Assembly: GCA_021234155.1 (NCBI GenBank)
Contig: JAJEKV010000086.1
Location: 1,614,001-1,678,000, forward strand
Source: Isoetes taiwanensis
Taxonomy: Eukaryota; Streptophyta; Lycopodiopsida; Isoetales; Isoetaceae
Length of the DNA stretch: 64,000 nt
Direction of reading: 5' to 3'
In this document: one piece after another, positions 1-11,067 of the stretch
Layout: each line of letters opens with the position of its first letter
Position numbering within the stretch: position 1 is the stretch's first letter
Translations under genes and position numbers: made by a program
The notes under the pieces: model-generated
Told to the model about the DNA's origin: nothing
Databases searched by the model: none
Seen by the model: only the letters and a program-made list of their open reading frames with translations

Positions 1-2393
1 TCTTTTGTGAACAATTCTCAGGTAGAGAATCGTAAAGCTGTTGGAGCGCCCTTGTGTATTCAAGGCTACCAGGAAAAGCTTGATTTTGACCTCTTGGATG
101 TTAGTCAGTATGATGTGGTGGTGGGGATAACATGGTTGCAGCAGGTTAAGCCTACTGCAATAGATTGGAACACTCACCAGGTGATGCTGAAGCATGATGG
201 ACGCGAGATCTATCTGCAAGGGAATCCTTTGACAGGAGCTTCCAAGATCGTGTCGTCGCTTCAGGTCAAAAAAACTGGTACGTAAATCTTCCAATCAATG
301 TTTTTTATTTATTGATGAATGTTATCCTGCTTTTGAGTATTGTTACATGAGTGCTGATAATGAGGTCATAGAGAATTCAAAAGGCCAGAGAGAATTGCAG
401 AATTTACTGTATGAATTTCAAGATGTGTTCACAGAGGAACTGCCTGAAGGTCTTCCCCCCAGTAGGGAGATTGAACATGAGATTGATTTAGAGCCTGGAT
501 CCAAACCTGTGTTTCGTAGTCCTTATAGATTGTCCATATTGGAACAAGAGGAGGTTAAAAAGCAGGTTCATAAGCTGTTAGCCAAAGGGCTTGTGAGACC
601 TAGCAAATCCACTTACGGTGCTCCTGTCATTCTAGTCAAGAAAAAGGATGGATCAATGCGGATGTGCATTGATTATCATGCCTTGAATAAGATCACAATC
701 AAGAATAGATACCCCTTACCTAGAATTGACGAGATTATGGATAGATTAACAGGAGCTAAATATTTTTCTAAGTTGGATTTGCGCAGTGGTTATCACTAGA
801 TAAGGGTGAAGGAGTCGGATGTACATAAGACTGCCTTCCGGACCACTTTTGGTCATTTTGAATTTTTGGTGATGCCTTTTGGACTAACGAATGCTCCTGC
901 TACTTTTTCCGGAATGATGAATGAGGTTTTTGCAGGATGTCTTGATACTTTTGTTGAGGTATTCTTAGATGATATCCTGGTGTATAGTAAAACCTTGGAT
1001 GAGCATTTGAATCATTTGTGTTCTGTGTTAACTCTGCTCAGATAGCATAAGTTGTATGCAAAGATGTCAAAGTGTGAATTTTTGAAAGCACAGGTGGAAT
1101 ATTTGGGCCACATTGTATCTGCTGAAGGTGTAGCTATAGATCTTAAGGAGACGGAGGCAATTCAGTCTTGGCCTGTGCCCAACAATGTCTCTGAGTTGCA
1201 TAGTTTCTTGGGATTGGTCAGTTATTATCGCAGATTTGTCTGGAAGTTTGCCAATATTGCAGTTGCTCTAACTATGTTGCTGAAAACTAATGTCCATTGG
1301 CAATGGACAGCGAAGTAGCAGCAGGCAATGGATATGTTGAAGAGCTTGATGACCTCAGCGCCTATTTTGTTGATTCCAGACATGAGTAAACCTTACGAGA
1401 TTTACACGGATGCTTGTAGTTATGCTATTGGTGATGTTCTCATGCAGGATGGTAGGGTGGTGGCGTATGAAAGTCGCCAACTCAATGCTACAGAGAAAAA
1501 CTATTCCACCTATGAGCAGGAGTTACTGGCAATGGTTTATGCACTCAAGAAACACTATCTCCACAACAAATGTGAGTTTGTGGTCTATACCGATCATAAA
1601 CCGTTGAAGTTCCTGCAAAGCAAGGTCGAGGTAAGCCCAAGACAAGCAAGGTGGTTGGAATTTCTTTCACAATTTCATTTTCATGTTGAACATCTTCCCA
1701 GGAAAAAGAATCCTGTTGCTGATGCTCTTTCTAGGGTTCGGGAAGTAAATGTGATGGTTCAATGTAAAATTGCTTTGGTATCAAAGATTAAACAAGCATA
1801 TGACTTGGATGCCTATATTTTGAGTATGCAGCATCTATCCAAGTTACCTGATGCTTGGGATGTCCAGGATGGACTCTGGTATCATAAGGGACGTATTATA
1901 TGTTCCTGCTGCAGACACTTTGAGAAAGCAATTATTGAACGAATTTCATGATGCACCTTATGCTGGGCATGTAGGTGAATGGAAAACATATGAATCGCTC
2001 AAGGGAATGTTTTACTAGCCTAGTTTGAAAGAAGATGTGCAAGAACATGTGAAAGTTTGTGAGACTTGTCAGCAGGTTAAAACGGGTCGAGGCAAGACTC
2101 CAGGACTTTTGAAACCTCTGCCTGTGCCAGAGGAGAGATGGAGAGAAATCTCTATGGATTTCATTGTGAAGTTGCCTCCTACTGTGCATCACTATACCCA
2201 GATACTTGTCATTGTGGATAGGTTGACGAAGTATGCACGCTTTATACCTCTGACAAAGAATGCTGATGGCTTGGCACTGGCCAAGGCTTATATACAGCAT
2301 GTATTTCCTATTTTTGGATTACCCAAAGCTATTGTAAGCGATCGAGATGTGAAATTCACTGGGAATTTCTGGCGTGAATTGTTCTCCGCATTA
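1..2393 (+). pseudogene. Ty3/gypsy pol, first half (protease end, RT, RNase H, integrase start)
   Basis: This is the polyprotein of an LTR retrotransposon that would copy its RNA and integrate the cDNA. In order: protease C-terminus (7-285), reverse transcriptase (about 480-1320) with the catalytic FLDD at 961-985, RNase H (1330-1740), an integrase H2C2 zinc region (about 1930-2090) and the first two catalytic integrase aspartates (MDFI near 2155, SDRD near 2337). It is dead. There is a frameshift near 285, in-frame TAG codons at about 797, 1043 and 1315, and TAG for the conserved tryptophan near 2017. At least two stops sit where the family has glutamine, which fits CAG to TAG decay. The frame stops abruptly at 2393, where a Helitron2-like element begins. 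The missing integrase half lies inverted at 5531-6630. Family assignment is secure; the clade is not. Confidence 0.93.
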
Positions 2394-5300
2394 ATAGCAT
2401 CGATCCGAGCCCTCGGATCGTTATTCTGGGATGGGACGAGCAGCTATATATGTGCTCGTCCTTCTTGTGGCTCGTTATCGGCGTCTTCTCACAGCAGCAT
2501 CTCTTTCCTTGTCCATTGCTTCCCTCTCTAGCATCTATCCATCCTATTTCTTTCATTTGCTATCTTCTCCATATTGATCTGTAGATTCGCGTCATCAAAT
2601 CTTCTATGTGGTACGTTGCTCGATTTTGGTGTTGGTTTTCTTTGACAGGTTGTCTCCTTTATCATACTTCTCATCCAAACTTTGAATTCCGTTGCTTTGC
2701 ATGTCATGAGACTTCGTTAAAAAATTGTATTCATATTTTTTTGCAAGTTTTCTGTACAATTCCCCAGGGTGATTCGTTGTTACTTCATCGAATTTCTCAA
2801 TGGGTTGGATCTGGATGCGTTTAACCTTTACCCAGATTTCAGGCTCTCTGCTCTGGCAATCTAGCGCCCCATCTCTGCAAATGCAGGAGTGCACACATTT
2901 TTCTGCCCTGGCGTCTAGTGCCCCATCGAACCCTCCAGATTCTTTTGTTCCATTAGCAGGACCTGGAGTTGTTAAAATTTTCTGCCTGGCTTCGATCACA
3001 TGCATGCTTAGAACAACCGAGCTTGCTCTATCTTCTTTTGGCGAATCTTCTATTATTATGCAAAGGAGTACCATTTTGCCTAAGCAATGTAGTAGATCCG
3101 TCGGCGGAATAGCAAGAACCCTCGGTTACGATAGCACTATCAACACAGGGGACGTTTCTCAGACTGGGTCGATGGGCCTGCACATGAAGGCCGATTTACC
3201 ATTCCCTGTGAAGGCATTTCCTGGATTAGCTCTCCTCCACTCGATTGGAGCGAAAGTCTTCTAATCAGTTCTTTACCAATTCGAATGGCCCCAGATTCTC
3301 CCCTCACACTTCCTCCTACAACTGCATGCATCCTCATCCCTTCGTTTTGTAAACTTCCCTCAGCATGCTCTGTCAGTTCATCACTGTCATCGCTATCCAG
3401 TCATCGCATTGCATAGGCATATTTTAATTTGGCTCTAACACCCATCGCTGTAACACCCCCTCTCACACATGGACCGGATTCGATTTCTAATGAGCTAAGG
3501 CTTGGTGGTCATGCGCTTGTCACAAGCCCTTTTTCCTTTGTTTTTTACTCCATGGTTCCAGACTTTGCTTTATATGATTCACATTACTTCGACCCTTGTT
3601 CACAGGAATTGGGATTTGTTTTTTGCATTTGATTGCATGCTTATGCTCAGCATCACATGATTCAGATTAATTTCCTTATTTCGAACCGTTCTATTCTACT
3701 ATATGTCATTCATTCTTAGCGGTCATATGTCATCTTCACACATGGGACATTCAATTTCTTTCTCTATTATGAAGTTGCTAAGTCATCCTCTACATTTCAT
3801 CCTTCTTGCCACCATGGCTCCATTATTCATGTTTAAATCCAAGGTTGATATAAGTTTGTTAGTTGCATAATATCTATTGAAATTACTTAATTTTATGGTG
3901 ATTAACACCAATCTGGATCAACGTGCATTGTGGGATGAATGATGGTCATATGTGTAGCTTGGAGTTTATCTGGTGCCTGGGCATGGTTCTACATTCGTGG
4001 TTGGAGTATTTTCGATAAGTTGGATTTGAATCTATTTCGGATGATAGGGGCACATTTTCTAACATATGGTGTGCCTTCGCATGATTCCAAATTGATAATT
4101 GGTGTGTTTTTCCATGAGGGCAATTTGAACGTGTATTTTATTTTGAAACATAAGGGGTGAATATGGTTAATGACTTGCATTCATCTTATATGGATACTTT
4201 CACTTATTATCATATGTATGATTTGGATATGGAAATGAAGGAAACAAACTTATTACGTTATCATATTGCTCTTGAGGGATTTTTTGAGCTTGTTATTTGG
4301 TGGGAGTTTTTGCATCTAGCCATATGGGGGACCTCAATTTATGTTGTTTGGGGCATAGTCCTCCTTTATCTTTTATACAGTTTTATCCATGTCCATATAG
4401 TATGCCATCTTAGTCGTTCAAGATATTGGTTTCCTACATGTTGCTCTGAAATTGTTATTATGTTGGTGATTGTCATTTATCATGTAACATTGCAGCTTCA
4501 CGAAGTTGCCTTCTCTGTTCTTGAAAATGGGTGACTTGTTATGTTGTTAGGTTGTTTTTCCATTTTTTACGGACTCGGCACATGTTTTATTGCTTATATA
4601 GCACCAATTTTATAGATTTGGGTGATCCTTTTTTTACGTTAGCTCCACTTTGTCATATTCGCAATAGGCTTCTCTTTCCATGCATAGCTTTACTCGCAAT
4701 ATGTAACGGTAGATACTCATTGTGTGTTTATTTCCTTTAACATGTACATTCCCTCGTTTCCTTTCTTATTGCAGACCATCTGTAGGGCACTAGCTTTGCT
4801 AACAATATGTCCTTCTACGTAGTCATTCTACCATATGGCTAACCTCCTAGCACTCCACTGGGACCTCGCCACTGTTGACTTTCGTTTCCTCTTTTCTCTT
4901 GGCCATAACCTCACCTTGACTTTGGCCTCACATTTGATATAAACTGCTTGTGCATAGCCATCCTACTTTCTTCAAACTTAAGCCTCATTTTTCTTGATCC
5001 ACGATGTGATCCAAATTTAACTTCAATCTCATCTCCCTTCACCTTCCTCTTGATTTGTACTGACATGTCTGCCACTTCTACCTCAACCTCTTCATATTAA
5101 CAGTGCTATTCATATTGCAGCATCTATTCCTCGCTCCACAATCCTTTTGTTGCTTGCCTCTGGCCTCTCCCTTCCAGCCCTCATTTCTATCCCTTTTGAA
5201 TCCCCTTGGCACCTGCTCACATGGCAGAGCCAAATGGCAGTGACCCATTGGCACAACAAAGCTTGAACCAATCAATCGGCCCAAGATTGAAGCTGTCGGG

Positions 5301-5394
5301 TTCATCCACGATCAATCCAAATTTGCTGCTGTTACAGCAGCCCAAAGGGTGTGATACCAGCCTCCAATATCAACCATTATTAAGAAAAGAATAG
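2394..5394 (-). mobile_element. Helitron2-like element, 3'-terminal portion
   Basis: Read on the minus strand, the element ends at 2394 with a GC-rich hairpin (arms CGATCCGAG and CTCGGATCG, 2400-2420) followed by ...ATGCTAT and then host T. Just inside lies CCCATCCCAGAATA, the complement of the 5' terminus TCTGGGAAGGGAC seen at 6631. This is the asymmetric terminal inverted repeat layout of Helitron2/Helentron elements. The first 135 bp match 59485-59620. The body is pyrimidine-rich on the plus strand, and 4810-5100 resembles 58170-58400. No Rep/helicase frame was seen, so the copy is non-autonomous. The right boundary is approximate because the inversion junction and a LINE tail follow. Confidence 0.7.
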
Positions 5395-5530
5395 ATAAGA
5401 TAAGATAAGATAAGATAAGAATTTTTACGTCCACGGGAACCCAACGGGTTATGGGACGGCACATGCAAGGGCAACAACCCATGTAAAACCTGGGGACTAG
5501 GCCACCCTTGAGAATATTCCCACTCACTGG
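5395..5530 (-). repeat. 5'-truncated LINE 3' end with (TTATC)n tail
   Basis: A GATAA run at 5395-5418 is followed by a stretch (TTTACGTCCACGG...GGTTATGGGAC, 5420-5460) resembling the 3' end of the minus-strand LINE at 48973-49010. On the minus strand both end in the same context followed by a simple pentanucleotide repeat. I read it as a heavily 5'-truncated relative of that LINE. Only about 35 bp is clearly alike, so the right limit is uncertain. Confidence 0.5.
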
Positions 5531-5775
5531 GGCATTCTCTGGCTCCGAATCAGGCCACTAGAATTTCTACAACATTATCTTATCTAATGTCGCTCTAATA
5601 AAAAATTCTAAGTAACCTACCCCCTAGTCTAAATTGTCTAGTGCACTTCGCATTTAGACTAGGCCGTACGACCACAATGAACTCAATGTCAACATGCACC
5701 GAAACATTGTATTAATTCCCAATAACATGCATGTCAATATTTACAAAAATGGTCTGACAATATTTGGGCATAACA
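5531..5775 (-). repeat. Partial 3' LTR of the inverted gypsy half, with PPT just upstream
   Basis: On the minus strand a polypurine tract with GGGGGGTAA (5776-5790) is followed at 5775 by TGTTATGCCC. That is the expected arrangement of a polypurine tract and the TG start of a 3' LTR. The LTR runs to lower coordinates and is lost near the LINE tail. The opposite end was not found. Confidence 0.55.
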
Positions 5776-5790
5776 TTACCCCCCAAAAGT

Positions 5791-6630
5791 TCTTGTCCTC
5801 AAGAATCAGCTCCAGACCATTGAGCCATAACATCCGAATATTGAGTCATGAAACGACGACTCTCCCACGTCGCCTCTTAGACAGGTCTATGTTTCCATTT
5901 CACCAGAAATTCCATCTGGTCTCTTTGGCTTATCCGCACTATCCGGGAATTCAAAATTCTTTCTGGGGTAGGAATTCTATCCAACTCCACCATGTATTTC
6001 TGAGAAGGCACAACATTCGCAACTTTCCCCAGAGCTGGTCGCAACTGGCTCATATGGAAAACTAGATGAATGTCCACATTCGGTGGAAGTTGCAACTTGA
6101 AGGCAACATCACAATATTTCTTCACAATCTTATAAGGACCATTGTATCTTGGGGAGAGTTTTGGTTTCTTTCTTGCAAGCAACGGCAGTATTGCTTTTCT
6201 TTTAAGATTTGCAGGGAAGACCACACGAAGGTATACCATTTGACCCTCACGCAGTTCGATCGGGGCCCTCGACAAATTGGCACGTGCTCTTGCCTGATCC
6301 TGGGCCTATCTCATATGCAATTGACACAATCCAAGTGTCACATCCATACCTTCAAGCATACTAATAGCAGCATCAATTTTCTAGCCCTTCAAAACCAAGC
6401 AATACAGGTCCTTTGGGATTTCTCCCAAACATAGCCACAAACGGGCTAGTTTTGATGCTCTGTTGGAACCCATTATTGTAAGTAAACTCTACAATCGGCA
6501 AATAGTCCTCCCATCTGGATTGCTGAGTGGCCACATAAGATCTCAGTATATCCTCCAGAATCTTATTCACTCTTTCAGTTTGCCCATCCGTTTCCGGATG
6601 ATCTCCACTAGAGAACTGAAGAGTGCATAT
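5791..6630 (-). pseudogene. Ty3/gypsy integrase C-terminal half with chromodomain-like end (inverted)
   Basis: Minus-strand coding remnant. 6630 to 6373 holds the end of the integrase core, with HPETDGQTE supplying the catalytic glutamate, followed by a frameshift. 6275 to 5877 holds the GPY/F-type C-terminal domain and a chromodomain-like end with FLVKWKH. It begins at 6630 exactly where a Helitron 5' terminus starts. Its codon phase and residue spacing continue those of the first gypsy half ending at 2393, so the two are one split element, the right half now inverted. A polypurine tract and LTR follow at 5790 and below. Confidence 0.87.
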
Positions 6631-7504
6631 TCTGGGAAGGGACTCGCAAAGGACACAAAACTGGCCGCTACCCCGGAAACAAAAGAAATGTGCACATGCA
6701 GTATAGAAGGGTAATGGCGACAACTTCTCATCGGGATAAAAAACCCCGCCCTTTCGGGTTTTCGAGGAAAACCCTAATGAGAAATGGTCGTTAGCAACCT
6801 TGAATGTGTTGCCTGGAGAACCGAAGGAGATGGGTCAATGGCGAAGCCGAAAAAAGCAGGACCTCGGAAGATGGCGTAAAACCTGCAAGCAACACAAAGA
6901 ACTCTAAAAAACACCCGCGAATGATTAGAGCAAATCAAACATGTAGCAAGAGAGCATCACCCAATAGGGTGGAGAACAGCATCACCCAACAGGTGGAGAA
7001 TAATTATGCAAAAAGAAATATGAGTCACCCTCGAGGTGGAAATAAACAGCATCACCTGCAGGTGGAGATAGCATCACCCATAGGGTGGAGAAAATCGTCA
7101 CCCAACGGGTGGATAACAATCATGTGAAAAGAAATATGCGTCACCCTCGAGGTGGAAATAAACAACATCACCCGCAGGTGGAGGATAATGCGGCATAATG
7201 CCGAAAAAAGAAAAACAATATTAAAGAAAACATTATTATAGCAACACCTAAGGTGGACAACAACAAAGAGTGCATGAACCCAAAAATAGATGAAAAGTCA
7301 TCCGTTAGACGTTAGGAACTGTAAACAAACATATACAGAAATAGAAAATAGCACCGAAAGGTGGAAAAAGAAAAATTAGCATGACCAACAGGTGGAGATC
7401 ATTGAGCATCGCCCAACGGGTGGAAAAAATATAGATAGCATCACCCTTGGGTGGAAAATAATATAAGCATCACCCAAGGGTGGTCAAAACTGAACAAAAA
7501 CATA
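6631..7504 (+). mobile_element. Helitron2-like element, 5'-terminal portion (inverted relative to 2394-5394)
   Basis: From 6631 the sequence TCTGGGAAGGGACTCGCAAA continues for over 35 bp as a near-identical match to the reverse complement of 59450-59484, the 5' terminus of another family member. The preceding base is T, as expected for T^T insertion. This end is on the plus strand while its partner 3' end at 2394 is on the minus strand, which requires an inversion. The body contains a G/C stem region (6725-6790) and an array of short hairpins. It is cut at 7505-7510 by insertion of a gypsy LTR. Confidence 0.68.
6953..7490 (+). repeat. Array of short hairpin repeats, consensus CATCACCCNNNGGGTGGA
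   Basis: About 14 units carry CACC(C)...(G)GGTGG arms a few bases apart, separated by A-rich spacers of 5-50 bp. Two longer units (around 7003-7060 and 7120-7180) share AAAAGAAATATG and TCACCCTCGAGGTGGAAATAAAC-like blocks, so part of the array arose by duplication. The loop changes (AAT, AAC, TCGA, CAT, TTG) while the arms stay complementary. No coding frame. Confidence 0.8.
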
Positions 7505-7509
7505 TAAAC
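7505..7509. repeat. Candidate 5-bp target site duplication of the second gypsy (TAAAC)
   Basis: The five bases next to the LTR terminus at 7510. The partner copy is not visible because the other end of the element was not found, so this is positional only. Confidence 0.3.
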
Positions 7510-8966
7510 TGTGACGTCCCCTACTCATATACGGTGCACTCACCGTATACAAACAGGAGTTCATCCCCTATACTAGCTTCATACTGATACATCACTGCAA
7601 CCTTGATGAGTTCCAGTGGGAAGAATGAAGGGGTCATTTTACCCTGTCTCCCTCAGGGCCTACTTAGCTGCGGAAGCGTAAACATACATATCAGTATACA
7701 ATGTCATCACACAGCCACCTCGAAGGGTGGCTCATCCATATCTGCATAGACAAAGATCAGCACATCATACATATGGGGCTCCTACCCAAGGCTCAGACTC
7801 CAGGGAATGACTGACGGCTTGAGTCTCCAGAGTTCATTGCAGACAGAATTCATGGCAATGGATTTGGCTGGCATGAGAACATGGCTTAGGGTAGTCCACT
7901 CCATCCGCCCCTCCTGTGCACACTTTGCAGAGTAGGTTGAAGAGTGTTGGGACCTGACTGTAGCCCGCCGGATGCATAGCCAAAGGGGCTATTCCTGGGT
8001 TACATCTCCCCAGTTCCGATGGGGCAGGTAGGGATCACTCCCTCCAGAGATCTACATGCTGACTCAAGGCGACTAGAGGGCCACTGCCCTTATTCGACTT
8101 GAACCCAATGGAGAGTGACGCATCACTCCACGGGTGTCGAGCCCATGCCTTGCCCACACTCAGTGACAAGCCATTAGACCTAGTCCACAGTGATCCCCGA
8201 TAGACTTTACACACCAGGGGGATCGTTCAAGAGTCAGAACACGAACCTCTTTATGAGCCAGTCTAACCCCTTCACCCACAACCAGGTGTGGTCCTTGTAC
8301 ACAGGCCGAATCTACAGTGTGCTAAAGAGGCTAGCTAGGAGCATCAACTACTAGGCCTTAGGGTCTCTACCCCCCTTCCCAATACAATGAGTTCACAGAG
8401 ATACATCATCCATATACATCACAGAAGAACTAAAGAACTAGATCTAATCTATATCATAGAGTTAGGTTCTTTAGTTAGAGCTTGGTATCTGGAGATCTAA
8501 ATGGCTGCTATGGGCAATTTAATAGGCTAAACCTACTGATTCAATAACTGGAAGACGGTTTAGGCTATTAAATTGACTAAATACATGATCCTTGGCTCGC
8601 TCCACCTGCTCTGAACTCGACCATCCTGCTGAACTGCTAGAAGATGAAGCTAGGAAGGGAAACTAATGAGTCAATTCGAGACTCTCTAATATGCTTCTAT
8701 ATGGAGCTTTTTCTAAAGCAAGCGAAATTTTGACAATGCAAGTCGAGAATCTCATGGTAACCACCAAAGGCCTCAGATACAAATGTTTTAATGAGTGTGG
8801 GTTGAAGAACAACCTCTATTTATGTAGCTAATCTCCATTGTAGTCTAGCTGGGAGGTGGGTTTGACTCCTGGAGCAAGCAAAACAGAGCCCTAAAATGGC
8901 ATGAACGAAAAATAGCAAGTTAGGGTTTCCCTTACCTAAATAGACAAGGGTTTAGGGCTAGGGTTT
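7510..8966 (-). repeat. Distal part of the 3' LTR of the second gypsy element
   Basis: On the minus strand this is the continuation of the LTR that starts at 35210. The LTR begins TGTGACGT and ends here at 7510 with ACGTCACA, a perfect short terminal inverted repeat. The join between 34927 and 8966 is shown by the uninterrupted partial copy at 59661-60052, which runs across the breakpoint. Total LTR length is about 1.74 kb. A TATA-like ACATAAATAG lies at about 8815-8826 (minus). The interruption is an L1 insertion. No coding content. Confidence 0.82.
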
Positions 8967-9636
8967 AGGCTCTTGATGTGAAGTCAAAAAAATGACGTGC
9001 GCCATTTTTCTTGATTTGTTTGTCCTTTTCCCAGATTTTTCAGTTCAAACTCTTTTCTTGGCAATTCTCTCTTGAAATTCATCAACTTCTGCTTGATTTG
9101 GCTCGATTTTGAAGGAGATCTGCTGGCTGCCCCTGTAGAGGGCCAGCTTTAACAAATTCCTCATGCTTTGAGCTATTGATGGACACAAAAATCTTCACAA
9201 TTCTTAAACATGGCTCGAGATTTACCTGTGGTTTTCTCTCAGGCTCATCTTCAGAATTATGGAATTCCTTGGTAACCAATACCTTCTTCCCAGATTCCCT
9301 ATTTCGGCAAGAGTACACCTTTGTCCCTAGCTGCGTTGAATTTGAAACAGAGATGCTTAATTCATGGTTAGAGGAATTCATTGGTGACAACAAGATTTCA
9401 GCAACAGGAATTTTCAGAGTCAATTGTGATTGGACAGATGAAAAGATCATTGTGAAGGTTTATTCAGAGAATTAGAAAATTGGAGTAGAGTTGTATTTGA
9501 ATGATTTTCTTTGTAAAGATTTCACAAATTGGACATGCATGGCTTCTGGTTTGGCAATCCGATCTCTTTTAGTTAATTTTGATCCTATCTAATTGGCTTC
9601 CTTCCCCTGTTTTCTTTCTTTTTCCCTTTCTGGCTT
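8967..9636 (+). other. LINE 5' leader; contains a 99-codon open frame of unknown meaning
   Basis: AT-rich leader upstream of ORF1. A 99-codon frame at 9176-9475 matches no family I recognise. It could be chance or a leader ORF. Nothing else is recognisable. Confidence 0.35.
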
Positions 9637-11042
9637 TTGTTGTTTCAACCTGTGCCTTTACCAATGGCCTTTAATTCCTCCGTAAACCCTAAAAATTTAG
9701 CCTTTCTTCACTCCTTTGCCAAAATTCCCGCGCATGAACGACCCGCTGTTCTCCAAAGCTTGATTTCCTTTCAAGAGAAGCCACAAGAAACTATCCTCTT
9801 CGGAAATTTTGCGAATTTACCAGCTTCTATCCCTGATATGGACCCAATTTCACATGAAGTCCCCTTCTGGGATAATCTTTCTGCTGATCCTGACCACAGG
9901 GGCATTCTTCACCCTATTGATCCAAATATTGGTATCCCACGCCCGTATGGAGTCACGAGAATACACCAGGAGCTGCGATCAGATGGAGAACTGGACGACA
10001 GATTAAAGAGAACTAGACCACCTTACCTTCAACAAAGCAAAATGAGACTTTACAGTGGTATTTCTCTTAATCTTCCTATTGTTCATTCTAGAGTTGATGC
10101 TTTATCCAATTCAGCTGTCATAATCAAGGTCCAAAAATGTGGGATTAAGCTTGACAAACTATGGGCTTTTCTCCTTAACCTAAATAAAGGAATCATAATT
10201 CAAGCTGTTTACTGGCTTAACTTCCCTTACATTATGCTTGAATGTGGGAATGCTAGATCAGCTAATTTCTTTCAACCTCTCTTTTTAGACTTAATCCTAT
10301 CTACTGGGATGAAGAATGTTTCAAACTTCTCTTTAACACTATTGGCACCTATATTTCTACTGAATACTCTCTATCTAGACCTCCACGTGCCTTTGTGCAG
10401 TTAGACCTTTCCAAAGAAATTCCTATTTCCATTCCTTTCAAAGATGCCTTTGGAGTAGAATCTTCTTTAGCTCTTAGATGGTCTGGATTGCCCTCCCAAT
10501 GCCAAAAATGCTTCCACAGACATTTCTGGTACTCTGACTGCAAATCTTCCACAGTATCACTCCAAGACAGCAGAGTTAATGTGATTGAAGGGAAGAAAAT
10601 GGCAGGCTCTACTCACCAACTTTCAGGTGATAATACTAGGGAACACGACAGTGAGGTTGTGACCCAAGCAAACAAGTCAAAGGTTCTGGACACATTTCAA
10701 AAATTACCAGAGAATGATAATTTCAAATGGACCAAAGTTAATGCCAGCTACAAAAGGATTCAGAAACAGAAAGCAGTAAGGGAGCAGATAAAAGCCAAGG
10801 AAAAACTCTTTGAAGACAACTCTTTCAGAAATAAGAAGAGCAATGGTATAACAATTGGGGAGCCAAAACTTTTGGTTAAAGGTACTGTTCCAGAAAAAGT
10901 TAATCATGCTTCTCATGATTTATGCTTGACTTTGACCAATATCATCAAAGATGCTAGAAATCAAGATAAGGGTCATTGCTCTTATAGCCTTATGGACTTC
11001 CCAATCAAAAATGTGAGCAAGACCGGATCATTAACTATAAAA
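9637..11042 (+). pseudogene. LINE ORF1, N-terminal part (DUF4283-like region and zinc knuckle)
   Basis: ORF1 of plant L1 elements is a nucleic-acid-binding protein that packages LINE RNA. Here 9637-10404 is open, then a frameshift near 10395 leads into 10395-11042. The conserved plant L1 segment (FVQLDLSKEIP...LALRWSGLP, about 10395-10500) precedes a cysteine-histidine cluster CQKC-HRH-C at about 10500-10541, equivalent to the zf-CCHC_4 knuckle though with atypical spacing. A lysine-rich low-complexity tail follows. The frame is cut at 11042 by the TIR transposon. The rest of ORF1 lies at 23228-24177. Confidence 0.8.
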
Positions 11043-11067
11043 AAGTCGTATTTAATTAAAGTGGGAC
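11043..11067 (+). repeat. Left terminal inverted repeat of the 12.2-kb transposon
   Basis: Twenty-five bases, an exact reverse complement of 23203-23227. Similarity largely ends inside the repeat after GGGAC. Confidence 0.93.

Noticed and set aside
6725-6790. Relationship between the AAAACCC...GGGTTTT stem here and a similar one at 49057-49090
   Set aside because: Only short G/C and A runs are shared; flanks differ, so homology is not supported.
6953-7490. CRISPR-like repeat array
   Set aside because: Unit lengths and spacers are irregular, repeats diverge, and there are no cas genes. The plant context explains it as hairpin repeats in a transposon.
8945-8966. Telomere-like repeat (TTTAGGGCTAGGGTTTAGG)
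   Set aside because: It is part of the gypsy LTR and recurs at 59940-59965 in the partial LTR; too few units for telomeric DNA.
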